Origin: JANPCX01 sp046049865
GTDB taxonomy: Bacteria; Pseudomonadota; Gammaproteobacteria; Burkholderiales; Burkholderiaceae_C
Direction of reading: 5' to 3'
NCBI GenBank assembly: GCA_046049865.1
Contig: JBJOQO010000011.1
Span: forward strand, 1 to 64,000
Length of the DNA stretch: 64,000 nucleotides
Of this stretch, positions 15,488 through 24,009 are shown in pieces. A program made the position numbers and the translations under genes. The notes under the pieces are model-generated. The model had not been told where the DNA came from. It saw only the letters and a list, made by a program, of their open reading frames with translations, and did not search any database. Position 1 is the stretch's first letter; the number at the start of each line of letters is the position of its first letter.

Positions 15488-16492
15488 ATGCCCAACGCGC
15501 GGGCGCTGGGCCTGAGCTGGGCTTTGGACCGCACGCCCTTCAACCTCCAATTTGTGCCGAGCAGCGACACCCGTGAAACCACCAACTACGCCAACTTGGC
15601 ACGCGACCCGGCCACACGTTCGCAAAATCTGACCACCCTGTTCGGGCTGATCAACCAAAGCCTGAACCAACAGCTCGACGACAACAGCCGCTCCTCCCGT
15701 TACGCGATCCAAATCGACATCTTGAGCGTGCGCGCCCTGTTTGAAGCCTCACCCTCGCCCGCAGGCTTTCGGCTCACTGAAGTCATGCAAGCGTCGGTCC
15801 TGGATACGCACCCGGGCGAGCGCCATGCAGGCCCCACCGGGCTGAACTTCTCCTCGTATCTACGCGACTACGACTTCAAAATCATCGCGCCGAGAATCTT
15901 CAACCAAACCGCCTCACAACAAGAACGCGACCAATTCGGCAAGTTGCATGGCGTGTTGTCCCAAATGCAATTTGGCCCGGGCGGTTGTTGCGCCGAGCCG
16001 CTCACGGTGGCGATCAGCATTTCTCAAAAGAAGCACTACATGGCCACCGAATATGTACACAGCGTGCTGGGCCGCGAGTACCTGGAGATGGGCGGTGACT
16101 CGGCCACCACCCAATACTTCAAACACATGGCCCTGGCGCCACGCTTCTTCCGCCCACCGGGCTTTCCGGCACCGCTGGCGATTTATTCCGATGTGAGGCA
16201 ATCCGTCACCGACCACAGCCGCATTTACTTGGCAGCCCTCATCGCAGTGATGGGCACTTTCCAAAAAATTTACCGCCCCGAGATCTACATGGCCCGCCGA
16301 GGTTTTCATGAAACCCCAGGAACCACTAGCCAACTCACTCTGGGCAATTCCGACTTCGATGAACTTCCCATTCCCTACGACAAAGTGGAGCGAGACGATC
16401 TGGCGCTTCTTCAGGCGCAACGCGTAGAGACAGAGTTTTTGCGACCTTGTGGGGCGGAACTGGAGGAAATATTGCGGCAGGTGGTGGCGTAG
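15488..16492 (+). CDS. mesX: MesX-like protein (DUF1852)
   Basis: Recognised by its overall pattern as DUF1852/MesX: TRETTNYANLARD near the N-terminus, an IQIDILSV strand, the block LNFSSYLRDYDFKIIAPRIF, FGKLHGVL, HSVLGREY, FFRPPGFPAPLAIYSD and the hallmark TFQKIYRPEIY. MesX is a putative oxygenase that in other bacteria is encoded beside, and needed with, the folate-independent methionine synthase MesD. No mesD is visible anywhere in this window. The start is uncertain: ATG 15488 keeps the expected short N-terminus, while ATG 15413 or GTG 15362 would add poorly conserved residues. Its role here is inferred from the family only. Confidence 0.8.
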   Translation: MPNARALGLSWALDRTPFNLQFVPSSDTRETTNYANLARDPATRSQNLTTLFGLINQSLNQQLDDNSRSSRYAIQIDILSVRALFEASPSPAGFRLTEVMQASVLDTHPGERHAGPTGLNFSSYLRDYDFKIIAPRIFNQTASQQERDQFGKLHGVLSQMQFGPGGCCAEPLTVAISISQKKHYMATEYVHSVLGREYLEMGGDSATTQYFKHMALAPRFFRPPGFPAPLAIYSDVRQSVTDHSRIYLAALIAVMGTFQKIYRPEIYMARRGFHETPGTTSQLTLGNSDFDELPIPYDKVERDDLALLQAQRVETEFLRPCGAELEEILRQVVA

Positions 16493-16686
16493 GTGCCTCG
16501 AAGGCCCTTCAACCCACGGATGGAAACGCTGAGCAAGACCCTCGCAGCGCGTACATCCTCGAACTCGGGCGAAAACGAAGTTTTACAAACTGACCAGCGT
16601 CTCTTCAGCCAGGCTTAAGACAGCTGCACTCCAATCTCCGCTGTGCATGCACCGTCCTATCAACCCTGTTTTGAAAGACCTGAAGA

Positions 16687-16947
16687 ATGAAATTTTCTAT
16701 CGCTAGCGCCTTGACTCTTACCCTCATCGCCGGTTCGGCCATCGCCGGCCCCGCCTGCAACCAGCCCAAAGAGCAATGGATGAAAGAAGCCGACTTCAAA
16801 GCCCAGATTGAAAAACAAGGCTACGACATCAAAACCTTCAAGGTCAGCAAAGGCCAGTGCTACGAAATTTATGGCCACGACAAGTCCGGCAAGAAGGTCG
16901 AAATCTACTTCGACCCCGTGACCGCTGCCATCTTGGAACAGAAGTAA
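16687..16947 (+). CDS. Small periplasmic PepSY-domain protein
   Basis: 86 residues. The signal peptide ends about residue 20 (GSAIA/GPAC), and the mature domain has the PepSY pattern with a central KGQCYEIYGHDKSGKKVEIY strand-turn-strand and terminal FDPVTAAIL. PepSY domains often accompany membrane-bound haem proteins or protease inhibitors. It is followed after 4 bp by a cytochrome b gene, so the two form an operon; this small-PepSY/cytochrome-b pair is common in Burkholderiales. The two cysteines (PAC and GQC) could form a disulfide. The promoter must lie in the 194-bp gap upstream, where I see no other gene. Confidence 0.88.
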   Translation: MKFSIASALTLTLIAGSAIAGPACNQPKEQWMKEADFKAQIEKQGYDIKTFKVSKGQCYEIYGHDKSGKKVEIYFDPVTAAILEQK

Positions 16948-16951
16948 GACC

Positions 16952-17524
16952 ATGCTTGGGCACAACCAGCAAGCGCCTGTGGGTCTAGCCCCCAATGCAA
17001 CAGCGCCTGAAAACGTCCCCGTGTGGGACTTGTTCGTCCGTGTTTTTCACTGGAGCCTGGTGGCTTGTGTTGTGCTCAACCAATTCGTCCTCGAAGAGGG
17101 CGAAACCGCCCACCAATGGGTTGGCTACGCCGCCAGCGCATTGGTGGCGGCCCGCGTGCTGTGGGGTTTTGTTGGCAGTACTCACGCACGCTTTTCAGAT
17201 TTTTTCCCAACGCCGCGCAGCATGCTTGGGCATGTGCAGTCGATGTTGTCACGCCGTCCAGATCAGCATGTGGGGCACAACCCATTGGGCGCCGCAATGA
17301 TGTTGACCCTGATGGCCTTGGTGCTGTCCCTCGGGCTCACGGGATGGTTGCAAACCACAGATTGGTTTTGGGGCGATGAAACCATGCAAGAAATCCACGA
17401 AACACTGGCAACCACCTTGATCTGGTTAGCCGGCCTGCATGCCGCCTCGGCCTTGGTGATGGGTCGCATCGAAAGGGTGCGTTTGGTGCGCGCCATGATC
17501 ACCGGGGTGAAGCAACGCTTTTAG
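16952..17524 (+). CDS. Cytochrome b561/Ni-Fe hydrogenase b-type membrane protein
   Basis: Inner-membrane di-haem cytochrome of 190 residues with four helices. Candidate haem ligands are His33 (RVFHWS), His54 (AHQWVGY), His149 (EIHETLA) and His163 (GLHAASAL), the expected arrangement for this family. It probably transfers electrons between the quinone pool and a periplasmic acceptor. It starts 4 bp after the PepSY gene and is likely co-expressed with it. The electron acceptor cannot be deduced. Confidence 0.88.
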   Translation: MLGHNQQAPVGLAPNATAPENVPVWDLFVRVFHWSLVACVVLNQFVLEEGETAHQWVGYAASALVAARVLWGFVGSTHARFSDFFPTPRSMLGHVQSMLSRRPDQHVGHNPLGAAMMLTLMALVLSLGLTGWLQTTDWFWGDETMQEIHETLATTLIWLAGLHAASALVMGRIERVRLVRAMITGVKQRF

Positions 17525-17618
17525 GGCCTCATGCAGACCAGGCCCCGGCATGAGCAAACAAAAAGCAGACGCCAGTCCCAAAAGCGAGGTGGCCACGATT
17601 CCTGGTCAACATTTGCAG

Positions 17619-18458
17619 TCACTTGGAATCCACTGCACCACGATGCAGCAACATCTGCCCCACCGCTGCTACCGCGATGACCTCGGGCTCTTTGCCTTCA
17701 ATGCCAGGCAAACCAATGGGGCAAATCATCCGCTGCAGCAACGCCGAAGACACACCGCGCGCTTCGAGTTGATGCACAAAACGCGCACGTTTGGTGGCCG
17801 AGCCGATGAGTCCCAGATAACCGAAATCACCCCTGCGCAGGATGGCCTCGGTGATGCGCAGGTCGAGCGCGTGTTGGTGTGTGACGACCAGGTAAAAAGC
17901 CCTGGGAGGCGCTTGTTGAACTTCAGTTTCGGGTGCATCGACGGCTAAAACACGAATGTGCTCGGGCAGGTTTGAAGGAAAGGCGGACTCGCGTTCATCT
18001 ACCCACAGCACCTGCACGTTCAAGGTGGACAGCACGTGGGCGATGGCGCGGCCCACATGGCCTGCGCCGTAGAGCTGCAAATGAAAGCGTGGTGGCGCTT
18101 GCTGCCAATCTTGCAACAGGGCGGGGGTGAGGTGCTCAAACTTCAGCTCAACAACCCCGCCACAGCATTGACCCAAACTCGGGCCCAAGGGGTAGCGCTG
18201 GGTTTGTGGGATGCTGGACGTTGACGAGGCTTCAAGCAGCCCCCGAGCCAGTGCCATGGCCTGCCACTCCAGGTGACCGCCGCCGATGGTCCCCGCGACA
18301 TCGTCACGGCTGACCAGCATGCGGGTGCCGGTTTCGCGTGGCACCGAACCTTGGATCCGCGTGACTTCAATGACGATGGCCTGCAGCCCTTGTGCGGCCC
18401 AACGCTGGGCGGTGGACAACAGCGTTTGGTTCAGGCTGCCACCGAGGGTGTCAAGCAC
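17619..18458 (-). CDS. xdhC: Xanthine dehydrogenase accessory protein XdhC
   Basis: Molybdenum-cofactor insertion chaperone for xanthine dehydrogenase, 279 residues. Visible features are GSVPRETGTRMLVS and GTIGGGHLEWQAM in the XdhC/CoxI N-terminal domain, CCGGVVELKFE with the conserved cysteine pair, and the Rossmann motif LYGAGHVGRAIAHVL, with GLIGSATKRARF and CPIGLPGIEGKEPEVIAVA at the C-terminal end. It starts with GTG and overlaps the end of xdhB by 8 bp, so it is the last gene of a coupled xdhA-xdhB-xdhC operon. Confidence 0.95.
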   Translation of the reverse strand: MLDTLGGSLNQTLLSTAQRWAAQGLQAIVIEVTRIQGSVPRETGTRMLVSRDDVAGTIGGGHLEWQAMALARGLLEASSTSSIPQTQRYPLGPSLGQCCGGVVELKFEHLTPALLQDWQQAPPRFHLQLYGAGHVGRAIAHVLSTLNVQVLWVDERESAFPSNLPEHIRVLAVDAPETEVQQAPPRAFYLVVTHQHALDLRITEAILRRGDFGYLGLIGSATKRARFVHQLEARGVSSALLQRMICPIGLPGIEGKEPEVIAVAAVGQMLLHRGAVDSK

Positions 18459-20832
18459 GGGACTGTCTCACCGCATCCAGCGCATCCAGCACCGCCTCGG
18501 GCGTGGCTGGGGCGCGCAGTGGCGGGTCGATTTGGTGTTCGCCTGCGGCTGAGATGGCATCACGCAGCGCGAAAAAAACGCTGAAGGCCAGCAAGAGCGG
18601 TGGTTCGCCCACCGCTTTGCTTTGGTGAATGCTGCTGGGCAGGCGCGGGTTGTGGAACAGCTGGGTGTTGAACACCTCGGGCACGTCATTGGCAGTAGGA
18701 ATTTTGTAGGTGCTGGGGGCGTGGGTCATCAAAAGGCCGGCTTTGGGCGAGCCATCCAAGGGCTGCCAAAACAACTGTTCGCTCGTGAGCCAGCCCATGC
18801 CCTGAATGAAGGCACCTTCAACCTGGCCGATGTCGAGCGCAGGGTTGAGCGAGCGGCCGGCGTCGTGCAGCAGGTCGGCTTGCAGCAGTCTGTGCTCGCC
18901 AGTGAGGGTGTCCACCAGCACCTCGGCCACGGCGGCACCGTAGGCGAAGTAGTGGAAGGGGTGGCCTTGCAAGGTAGCCGGGTTCCAGTGCAATCCAGGT
19001 GTCGCATAAAACCCATCGGACCACAGTTGCACACGCTGGGTGTAGGCCAGGGCCACGAGTTCAGCGAAGGGCATAGACAAGGTTTTGCAAACCACTGCGC
19101 CGCCCGAGAACACGACCTCTTCAGGAGTGCCCCCCGCACGTTCGGCCAGTAGGGCGGAAAGCCTGGCGCGTATGGTGATGGCCGCGCGATGTGCGGCTTG
19201 TCCATTGAGGTCGCTGCCCGTCGAGGCGGCCGTGGCCGAGGTGTTGGCGACTTTGTCGGTGTCGGTGGCGCTGACGCGCACCATGGACAGGGGCACACCG
19301 AACACCTCGGCCACCACCTGGGCCACTTTGGTGTTCAGGCCCTGGCCCATTTCGGTGCCGCCGTGATTCACCAAGATGGAGCCGTCGCCATACACATGCA
19401 CCAGGGCGCCGGCTTGGTTGAGATGTTTGAGGTTGAAGGCAATGCCAAACTTCACCGGCGTGAGCGCCAAGCCGCGTTTGAGGAGCAGGCTTTTAGCATT
19501 AAAAGCATTTACCTCGGAGCGACGAGCGCGGTAGCGGCTGCTGGCCTCCAGCTGGGCCACCAAGGGCTGAATCACGTTGTCGTGCACCGGTTGACCATAT
19601 GGCGTGCTCTGCTGGGCGAAAGCGGGACTGTCGGGCTCGGCGTAAAAGTTGACACGCCGCACATCAAGTGCATCACGTTGAAGGTGACGGGCCACGCTGT
19701 CGATGATGTTTTCCATCACCATGGCACCTTGCGGTCCACCAAAACCACGAAAGGCCGTGTTGCTTTGGCTGTTGGTTTTGACGCTGTAGCCATGCATGGC
19801 CACATGGGGCAACCAGTAGGCATTGTCGAAGTGACACAGCGCACGGGTCATCACGGGGGCAGATAAGTCGGCCGAATGTCCGGCGCGGGACATCATGGTC
19901 ACTTCCGCCGCCAGGATGCGGCCTTCGCCATCAAAACCCACCTCATAGTCGTATTCAAAACAATGGCGACGACCGGTGATGAGGAAATCGTCGTCGCGGT
20001 CCACGCGCAGTTTCACCGGGCGCTGCAACTGCTGGGCGGCCAAAGCCGCAATGCATGCGAACTGGGCGGACTGCGACTCTTTGCCACCAAAACCACCGCC
20101 CATGCGGCGGCACACCACCCTCACCTGGTGCGATGCCCAGCCCAAAGCATGGGCCACCGCATGTTGCATTTCGCTGGGGTGTTGGGTGGAGCAGTTCACC
20201 AACATGCCGTTGTTCTCGGTTGGAACGGCGTAACTGATTTGCCCCTCCAAATAAAACTGCTCTTGCCCACCCAAAGACCACTGTCCTTTCAGGCGGTGTG
20301 GTGCGGCGTTCATGGCCGCTTGCCAACCCTCGGGCGATTGTTCACGGGTGAGGTGCATGGGCGGCACCACGTATTGGCCTTGGGCGTGGGCTTGCCGGAC
20401 ATCCAGCAAGGCTGGCAGCGGCGTGGCTTGAATCACTTCTTTGGCTCGGGCGGCCACGCGGCGCGCCACCAGGCGCGTGGTGGCAATCACCGCAAACACA
20501 GGCTGGCCCACAAAACGCAGCTCACCCTGCGCCAAGATGGGGTCGTCGTGCACGATGGGGCCGCAGTCGTTGAGGCCAGGAATGTCGTTCGCGGTGAGGA
20601 TGGCCACCACGCCAGCTTCTTGGCGCAGCGCGTCAAGCTGCAAGGCATCGAGGCGGCCATGGGCCAACGGTGACAGACCGAGTGCGGCATGCAAGGTGCT
20701 GTTCAGCTCAGGCAGGTCGTCCACATAAGGCGCTTGCCCGGCCACATGCAGGGCAGCCGACTCATGTGGCATTGCGCTGCCCACCACGGCGGGAGCGGGA
20801 GCAGGAGCGGCGGCAGGATCGTGGCGACTCAT
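18451..20832 (-). CDS. xdhB: Xanthine dehydrogenase, molybdopterin-binding subunit
   Basis: Large catalytic subunit (793 residues) that oxidises hypoxanthine and xanthine to urate in purine breakdown. The N-terminal hammerhead domain includes GQAPYVDDLPELNS, and the molybdopterin domains contain RRMGGGFGGKESQS, TAFRGFGGPQGAM, GGTEMGQGLNTK and, near the C-terminus, the catalytic glutamate in AVGEPPLLLA. The start ATG 20832 (MSRHDPAA) fits the family; a longer frame to 20964 overlaps xdhA. The cofactor is inserted by XdhC, encoded immediately downstream. The 7-bp gap to xdhA and the overlap with xdhC indicate one transcript. Confidence 0.97.
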   Translation of the reverse strand: MSRHDPAAAPAPAPAVVGSAMPHESAALHVAGQAPYVDDLPELNSTLHAALGLSPLAHGRLDALQLDALRQEAGVVAILTANDIPGLNDCGPIVHDDPILAQGELRFVGQPVFAVIATTRLVARRVAARAKEVIQATPLPALLDVRQAHAQGQYVVPPMHLTREQSPEGWQAAMNAAPHRLKGQWSLGGQEQFYLEGQISYAVPTENNGMLVNCSTQHPSEMQHAVAHALGWASHQVRVVCRRMGGGFGGKESQSAQFACIAALAAQQLQRPVKLRVDRDDDFLITGRRHCFEYDYEVGFDGEGRILAAEVTMMSRAGHSADLSAPVMTRALCHFDNAYWLPHVAMHGYSVKTNSQSNTAFRGFGGPQGAMVMENIIDSVARHLQRDALDVRRVNFYAEPDSPAFAQQSTPYGQPVHDNVIQPLVAQLEASSRYRARRSEVNAFNAKSLLLKRGLALTPVKFGIAFNLKHLNQAGALVHVYGDGSILVNHGGTEMGQGLNTKVAQVVAEVFGVPLSMVRVSATDTDKVANTSATAASTGSDLNGQAAHRAAITIRARLSALLAERAGGTPEEVVFSGGAVVCKTLSMPFAELVALAYTQRVQLWSDGFYATPGLHWNPATLQGHPFHYFAYGAAVAEVLVDTLTGEHRLLQADLLHDAGRSLNPALDIGQVEGAFIQGMGWLTSEQLFWQPLDGSPKAGLLMTHAPSTYKIPTANDVPEVFNTQLFHNPRLPSSIHQSKAVGEPPLLLAFSVFFALRDAISAAGEHQIDPPLRAPATPEAVLDALDAVRQSRA

Positions 20833-20839
20833 GGCGACT

Positions 20840-22387
20840 TCACGACGAATGAGGATGAATGACAAATTGCTTGCGCTGGGGCCACACGCTGATGTCGCTG
20901 CTGGGAATCGGGTCATGCGGACGTGTTTCCAGCCAAAAGCGGCGCAACAGGTTTTGCGCCACACGCAGGCGGTAGTCCGCCGTGGCGCGCAGGTCGGACA
21001 GGGGTTTGAAGTCTTGCTCCAATGCGGCTTGAGCCACCGCCAGAGTGGCTTCGTTCCAGGGCTCTCCCAGCAAGGCGGCTTCGGTCAACGCGGCACGGCT
21101 CACCGTGGGGCCCATGCCGCCGAAAACAAGTCGCACCTGTTCCACGCAGTCGCCTTCCAAACGAATCGCCAGGCCAGCGCACAAGGCGGAGATGTCGCTG
21201 TCAAACCGTTTGCTGACTTTGTAGGCGCGCAGCTGCAACCCTGGCTCGGGCAGCGGCACTTGCAGCGCTTGCAGGAACTCGCCCACCTGCAACTGGTTTT
21301 TCATGTACCCGAGGTAGAAATCGCTCAAGTCGACGAGTCGGGTTTGGTCGCCACGGCGCAGCAGCAAACGTGCGTCCAAGGCCATCAGCACCGGCGCACC
21401 ATCACCAATGGGCGAGCCGTTGGCGATGTTGCCACCCAAGGTGCCCGCATGGCGCACTGTGGGGGAGGCAAAACGCAGCCACACCTCGCCCAAGCTCGGC
21501 AAGTGATCAGCCAGCGCTTTCCACGCATCTTGCAAAGAGGCCGCAGCGCCAATGTGCAGCACGGCCGGGCCCTGCCCTTGTTCAATCACCTGAATCTTGA
21601 GCAACTCAGCCACAGCGCCTACATAAATCACCTCGGGCAACACACGCAGTTGTTTGTTGACCCACAAACCCACATCGGTGCCACCGGCCAGCAAGGTGGC
21701 TTTGGGGTTCGCCAAAAGGCAGTCGGCCAAAGCATCCAACTGGCGCGGTGCGAAAAAGTGGCCTTCGGGACCGTGGTGTTCAAAGAGCGCCGGGGTGGTG
21801 GCCGCGATGTCGCGCAGCCCCGCAGCAATAGGTTCACGTTGCATGAAGCAAGACGGGGCATCGAACATGCGTTCGGCGGCATCCAGAATGGGGCGGTAGC
21901 CTGTGCAGCGGCACAAATTACCTGCCAGCGTATCGGCCCAATCGCGGCGGCTGGCGGGCTCGGAACCCATGGCCTGGGCCTCATAGGCCGCCCACAGGGA
22001 CATCACAAAACCGGGCGTGCAAAAACCGCACTGCGAGCCATGGTGGTCCACCATCGCTTGTTGGACGGGGTGCAAAGCGCCCTGCCCCAGTGTTTTTAAA
22101 AACTCCACGGTGAAGATTGCTTTGCCATGCAAGCTCGGTACAAAAGCCAAGCAGGCATTGATGGCGCGCAGTTGCAGTCCGCCAGGCGCGGGGTCGTGCA
22201 GTGTGCCCACCACCACGGTGCACGCCCCACAGTCGCCTTCGTTACACCCCTCCTTGGTGCCGGTGTGGTGGGCGTCTTCGCGCAACCAGTCGAGCACGGT
22301 TCGGGTTGGCGGGCAACTAGGCAACTCGACCGGCTGACCGTTCTTGAAAAAACGCAGGGGCTGAGACTTTGGCTGGGACGTGCTCAC
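20840..22387 (-). CDS. xdhA: Xanthine dehydrogenase, FAD/iron-sulfur small subunit
   Basis: Electron-transfer subunit of 515 residues. The N-terminal plant-type [2Fe-2S] domain has C48, C53, C56 (KEGCNEGDCGACTVVV) and C79; the second [2Fe-2S] domain has C120, C123 (CGFCTPGFVMS), C159 and C161 (CRCTGYRPI). The FAD-binding part follows (LLAGGTDVGLWVNK, GTLGGNIANGSPIGD). The start is ambiguous: GTG 22387 leaves about ten residues before the first ferredoxin strand, as in homologues, while ATG 22447 would add 20. It is first of the xdhABC operon and lies downstream of uppP on the same strand. Confidence 0.95.
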   Translation of the reverse strand: MSTSQPKSQPLRFFKNGQPVELPSCPPTRTVLDWLREDAHHTGTKEGCNEGDCGACTVVVGTLHDPAPGGLQLRAINACLAFVPSLHGKAIFTVEFLKTLGQGALHPVQQAMVDHHGSQCGFCTPGFVMSLWAAYEAQAMGSEPASRRDWADTLAGNLCRCTGYRPILDAAERMFDAPSCFMQREPIAAGLRDIAATTPALFEHHGPEGHFFAPRQLDALADCLLANPKATLLAGGTDVGLWVNKQLRVLPEVIYVGAVAELLKIQVIEQGQGPAVLHIGAAASLQDAWKALADHLPSLGEVWLRFASPTVRHAGTLGGNIANGSPIGDGAPVLMALDARLLLRRGDQTRLVDLSDFYLGYMKNQLQVGEFLQALQVPLPEPGLQLRAYKVSKRFDSDISALCAGLAIRLEGDCVEQVRLVFGGMGPTVSRAALTEAALLGEPWNEATLAVAQAALEQDFKPLSDLRATADYRLRVAQNLLRRFWLETRPHDPIPSSDISVWPQRKQFVIHPHSS

Positions 22388-22485
22388 AAGCGTGCAACCT
22401 TCAAGCAGTTTGGGTTGGTTGGGCTCAGAAGGGCAAGCCAGAAACATGCCCACATACCTCGGCCACCGCCTCCAACGATACGCCG

Positions 22486-23343
22486 TCAAGCCGCCCAGGT
22501 CACCCATCCGGTGTAAGCGGTGAGCAGCACGATGCCACCAAACACAATGCGGTACCAGGCGAAGATGGTGAAGTCGTGTGTGGACACGTAACGGATCAAC
22601 CAGCGTATGCACACCAAGGCGCTGAAAAACGCGAATACCAAACCCACTGCGAACATGGGCAAGTCACTCAAGTGCAATGCGTGCCGTTGCTTGAGCAAGG
22701 AATAAGCGCCCGCGGCGATCAAGGTAGGAATGCCCAGAAAAAAGCTGAATTCGGTGGCGCATTTGCGCGAGAAACCCATCAACATGGCGCCGATGATGGT
22801 GGCACCCGAACGGCTGGTGCCGGGGATCAAAGCCAGGCACTGCACCAGGCCCACTTTGAGGGCATCTGCAGCACTCATGTCGTCTACGGTTTCCACACGC
22901 GCACGGCGTGTTCCTTGCATGTCCATGTCGCCATACTTTTGGCGGTGGCGGCGCTCCACCCACAGAATGATGAAGCCGCCCACCACAAAAGCCAGCGCAA
23001 CCGGCACGGGATGAAACAGGGCAGATTTCACCCAGCCGCCCAACAAAAATCCAAGAACGGCTGCAGGGATGAAGGCCACGAGCAAATTGCGTACAAAGCG
23101 CTGGGCTACTGCCTCGCTGGTGATGCCACTGAGCGTGGACTTCAGCCGCGCCCGGTACTCCCACATCACCGCAAACATGGCACCGGTTTGAATCGCAATA
23201 TCAAACACCTTGGCTTTTTCGCCCGTGAAGTTAAGCAAGGAGCCCGCGAGAATCAAATGGCCCGTGCTGGAGATGGGCAAAAATTCGGTCAATCCTTCGA
23301 CCACGCCCATGATGGCGGCTTGAACAAACAGGGTGAGGTCCAA
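22486..23343 (-). CDS. uppP: Undecaprenyl-diphosphatase
   Basis: Inner-membrane enzyme (285 residues) that dephosphorylates undecaprenyl pyrophosphate for cell-wall lipid-carrier recycling and gives bacitracin resistance (BacA type). Both signature motifs are intact: EGLTEFLPISSTGHL and PGTSRSGATIIGAML, within about eight membrane helices. I place the start at TTG 23343 (MDLTLFVQAAIMG), because GGAG sits seven bases upstream and the length then matches homologues; the frame could start six codons earlier at another TTG. Confidence 0.95.
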   Translation of the reverse strand: MDLTLFVQAAIMGVVEGLTEFLPISSTGHLILAGSLLNFTGEKAKVFDIAIQTGAMFAVMWEYRARLKSTLSGITSEAVAQRFVRNLLVAFIPAAVLGFLLGGWVKSALFHPVPVALAFVVGGFIILWVERRHRQKYGDMDMQGTRRARVETVDDMSAADALKVGLVQCLALIPGTSRSGATIIGAMLMGFSRKCATEFSFFLGIPTLIAAGAYSLLKQRHALHLSDLPMFAVGLVFAFFSALVCIRWLIRYVSTHDFTIFAWYRIVFGGIVLLTAYTGWVTWAA

Positions 23344-23391
23344 AAGGAAACTCCAAATCAAAATGACGCGCGATGATAACGACGGGGTACT

Positions 23392-23997
23392 TTACTTGCG
23401 CGTGTTGGTGGTTACGGCTGGCGTGTTCAGTGGCACCAGACTCAGTTCAATACCGCGCCCCGTAATTTGTAATGAACCGGGCTTCAAACCCGCCGCCGCC
23501 GCACGCTGCAAGTCCTCCGGTTTAAAGCGATAAAGCGGCTGTCGCTCAAACACCTGTTGCACCAGCAAGGGCCCCAACCCCCTCGCGGCAGACTGCACCG
23601 TCGGCGGCAAACCCTCCAACTTCAACTCGCTGACTTTTACATCCACCAGGCGAACGGCTTGTTCATTGGCATCAAACAACAAGCCGCCATCAAACGCCAA
23701 TTGCCCCGTGAAGTTGCGGCCAAAGAGCCGGTCTTTGCCAGACAAGTCCAGCGCCGCAGCCAAACGATTGGACTCTGGCCGCAGGTTGAACTGAGGGTTG
23801 CTGAGCGTCAAGTCCAGCACCTCCAACATCTTGCGGTCCATGGGAAAACGGCTTTGCGCCCAACGTGTGAGGTCGGCCTGCGAGAAGGTCAGCGTGCGCG
23901 GGCTGGTCGCGCAGGCTGACACACCAACCAAGAGGCTCGGCAGCACCAGCAAAACTCGGCGCTGAAGTTGCATTTGATGCATTTTGTACATGTTCAT
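23392..23997 (-). CDS. DUF1439 lipoprotein (YceB-like)
   Basis: Predicted lipoprotein of about 200 residues. The signal sequence carries a lipobox-like GVSAC at about residue 29. The mature domain fits DUF1439/YceB: FSQADLTRWAQSRFPMDRKM at the start, then alternating strands with SNPQFNLRPESNRL and a C-terminal ELSLVPLN. The family has a lipid-binding-like (SMP/TULIP-type) fold and unknown function in the envelope. Several methionines precede the signal sequence; the first is given. It lies between uppP and the MacAB genes on the same strand. Confidence 0.75.
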   Translation of the reverse strand: MNMYKMHQMQLQRRVLLVLPSLLVGVSACATSPRTLTFSQADLTRWAQSRFPMDRKMLEVLDLTLSNPQFNLRPESNRLAAALDLSGKDRLFGRNFTGQLAFDGGLLFDANEQAVRLVDVKVSELKLEGLPPTVQSAARGLGPLLVQQVFERQPLYRFKPEDLQRAAAAGLKPGSLQITGRGIELSLVPLNTPAVTTNTRK

Positions 23998-24009
23998 CTC
24001 GTGGTGACA

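Noticed and set aside
20831..22099. Plus-strand ORF of 422 codons opposite xdhA
   Set aside because: It is antisense to the iron-sulfur and FAD domains, whose cysteine motifs prove the minus-strand frame.
22388..22612. N-terminal extension of xdhA to 22612
   Set aside because: It would overlap the end of uppP, and the added residues (rich in His, Arg and Trp) do not resemble xanthine dehydrogenase.
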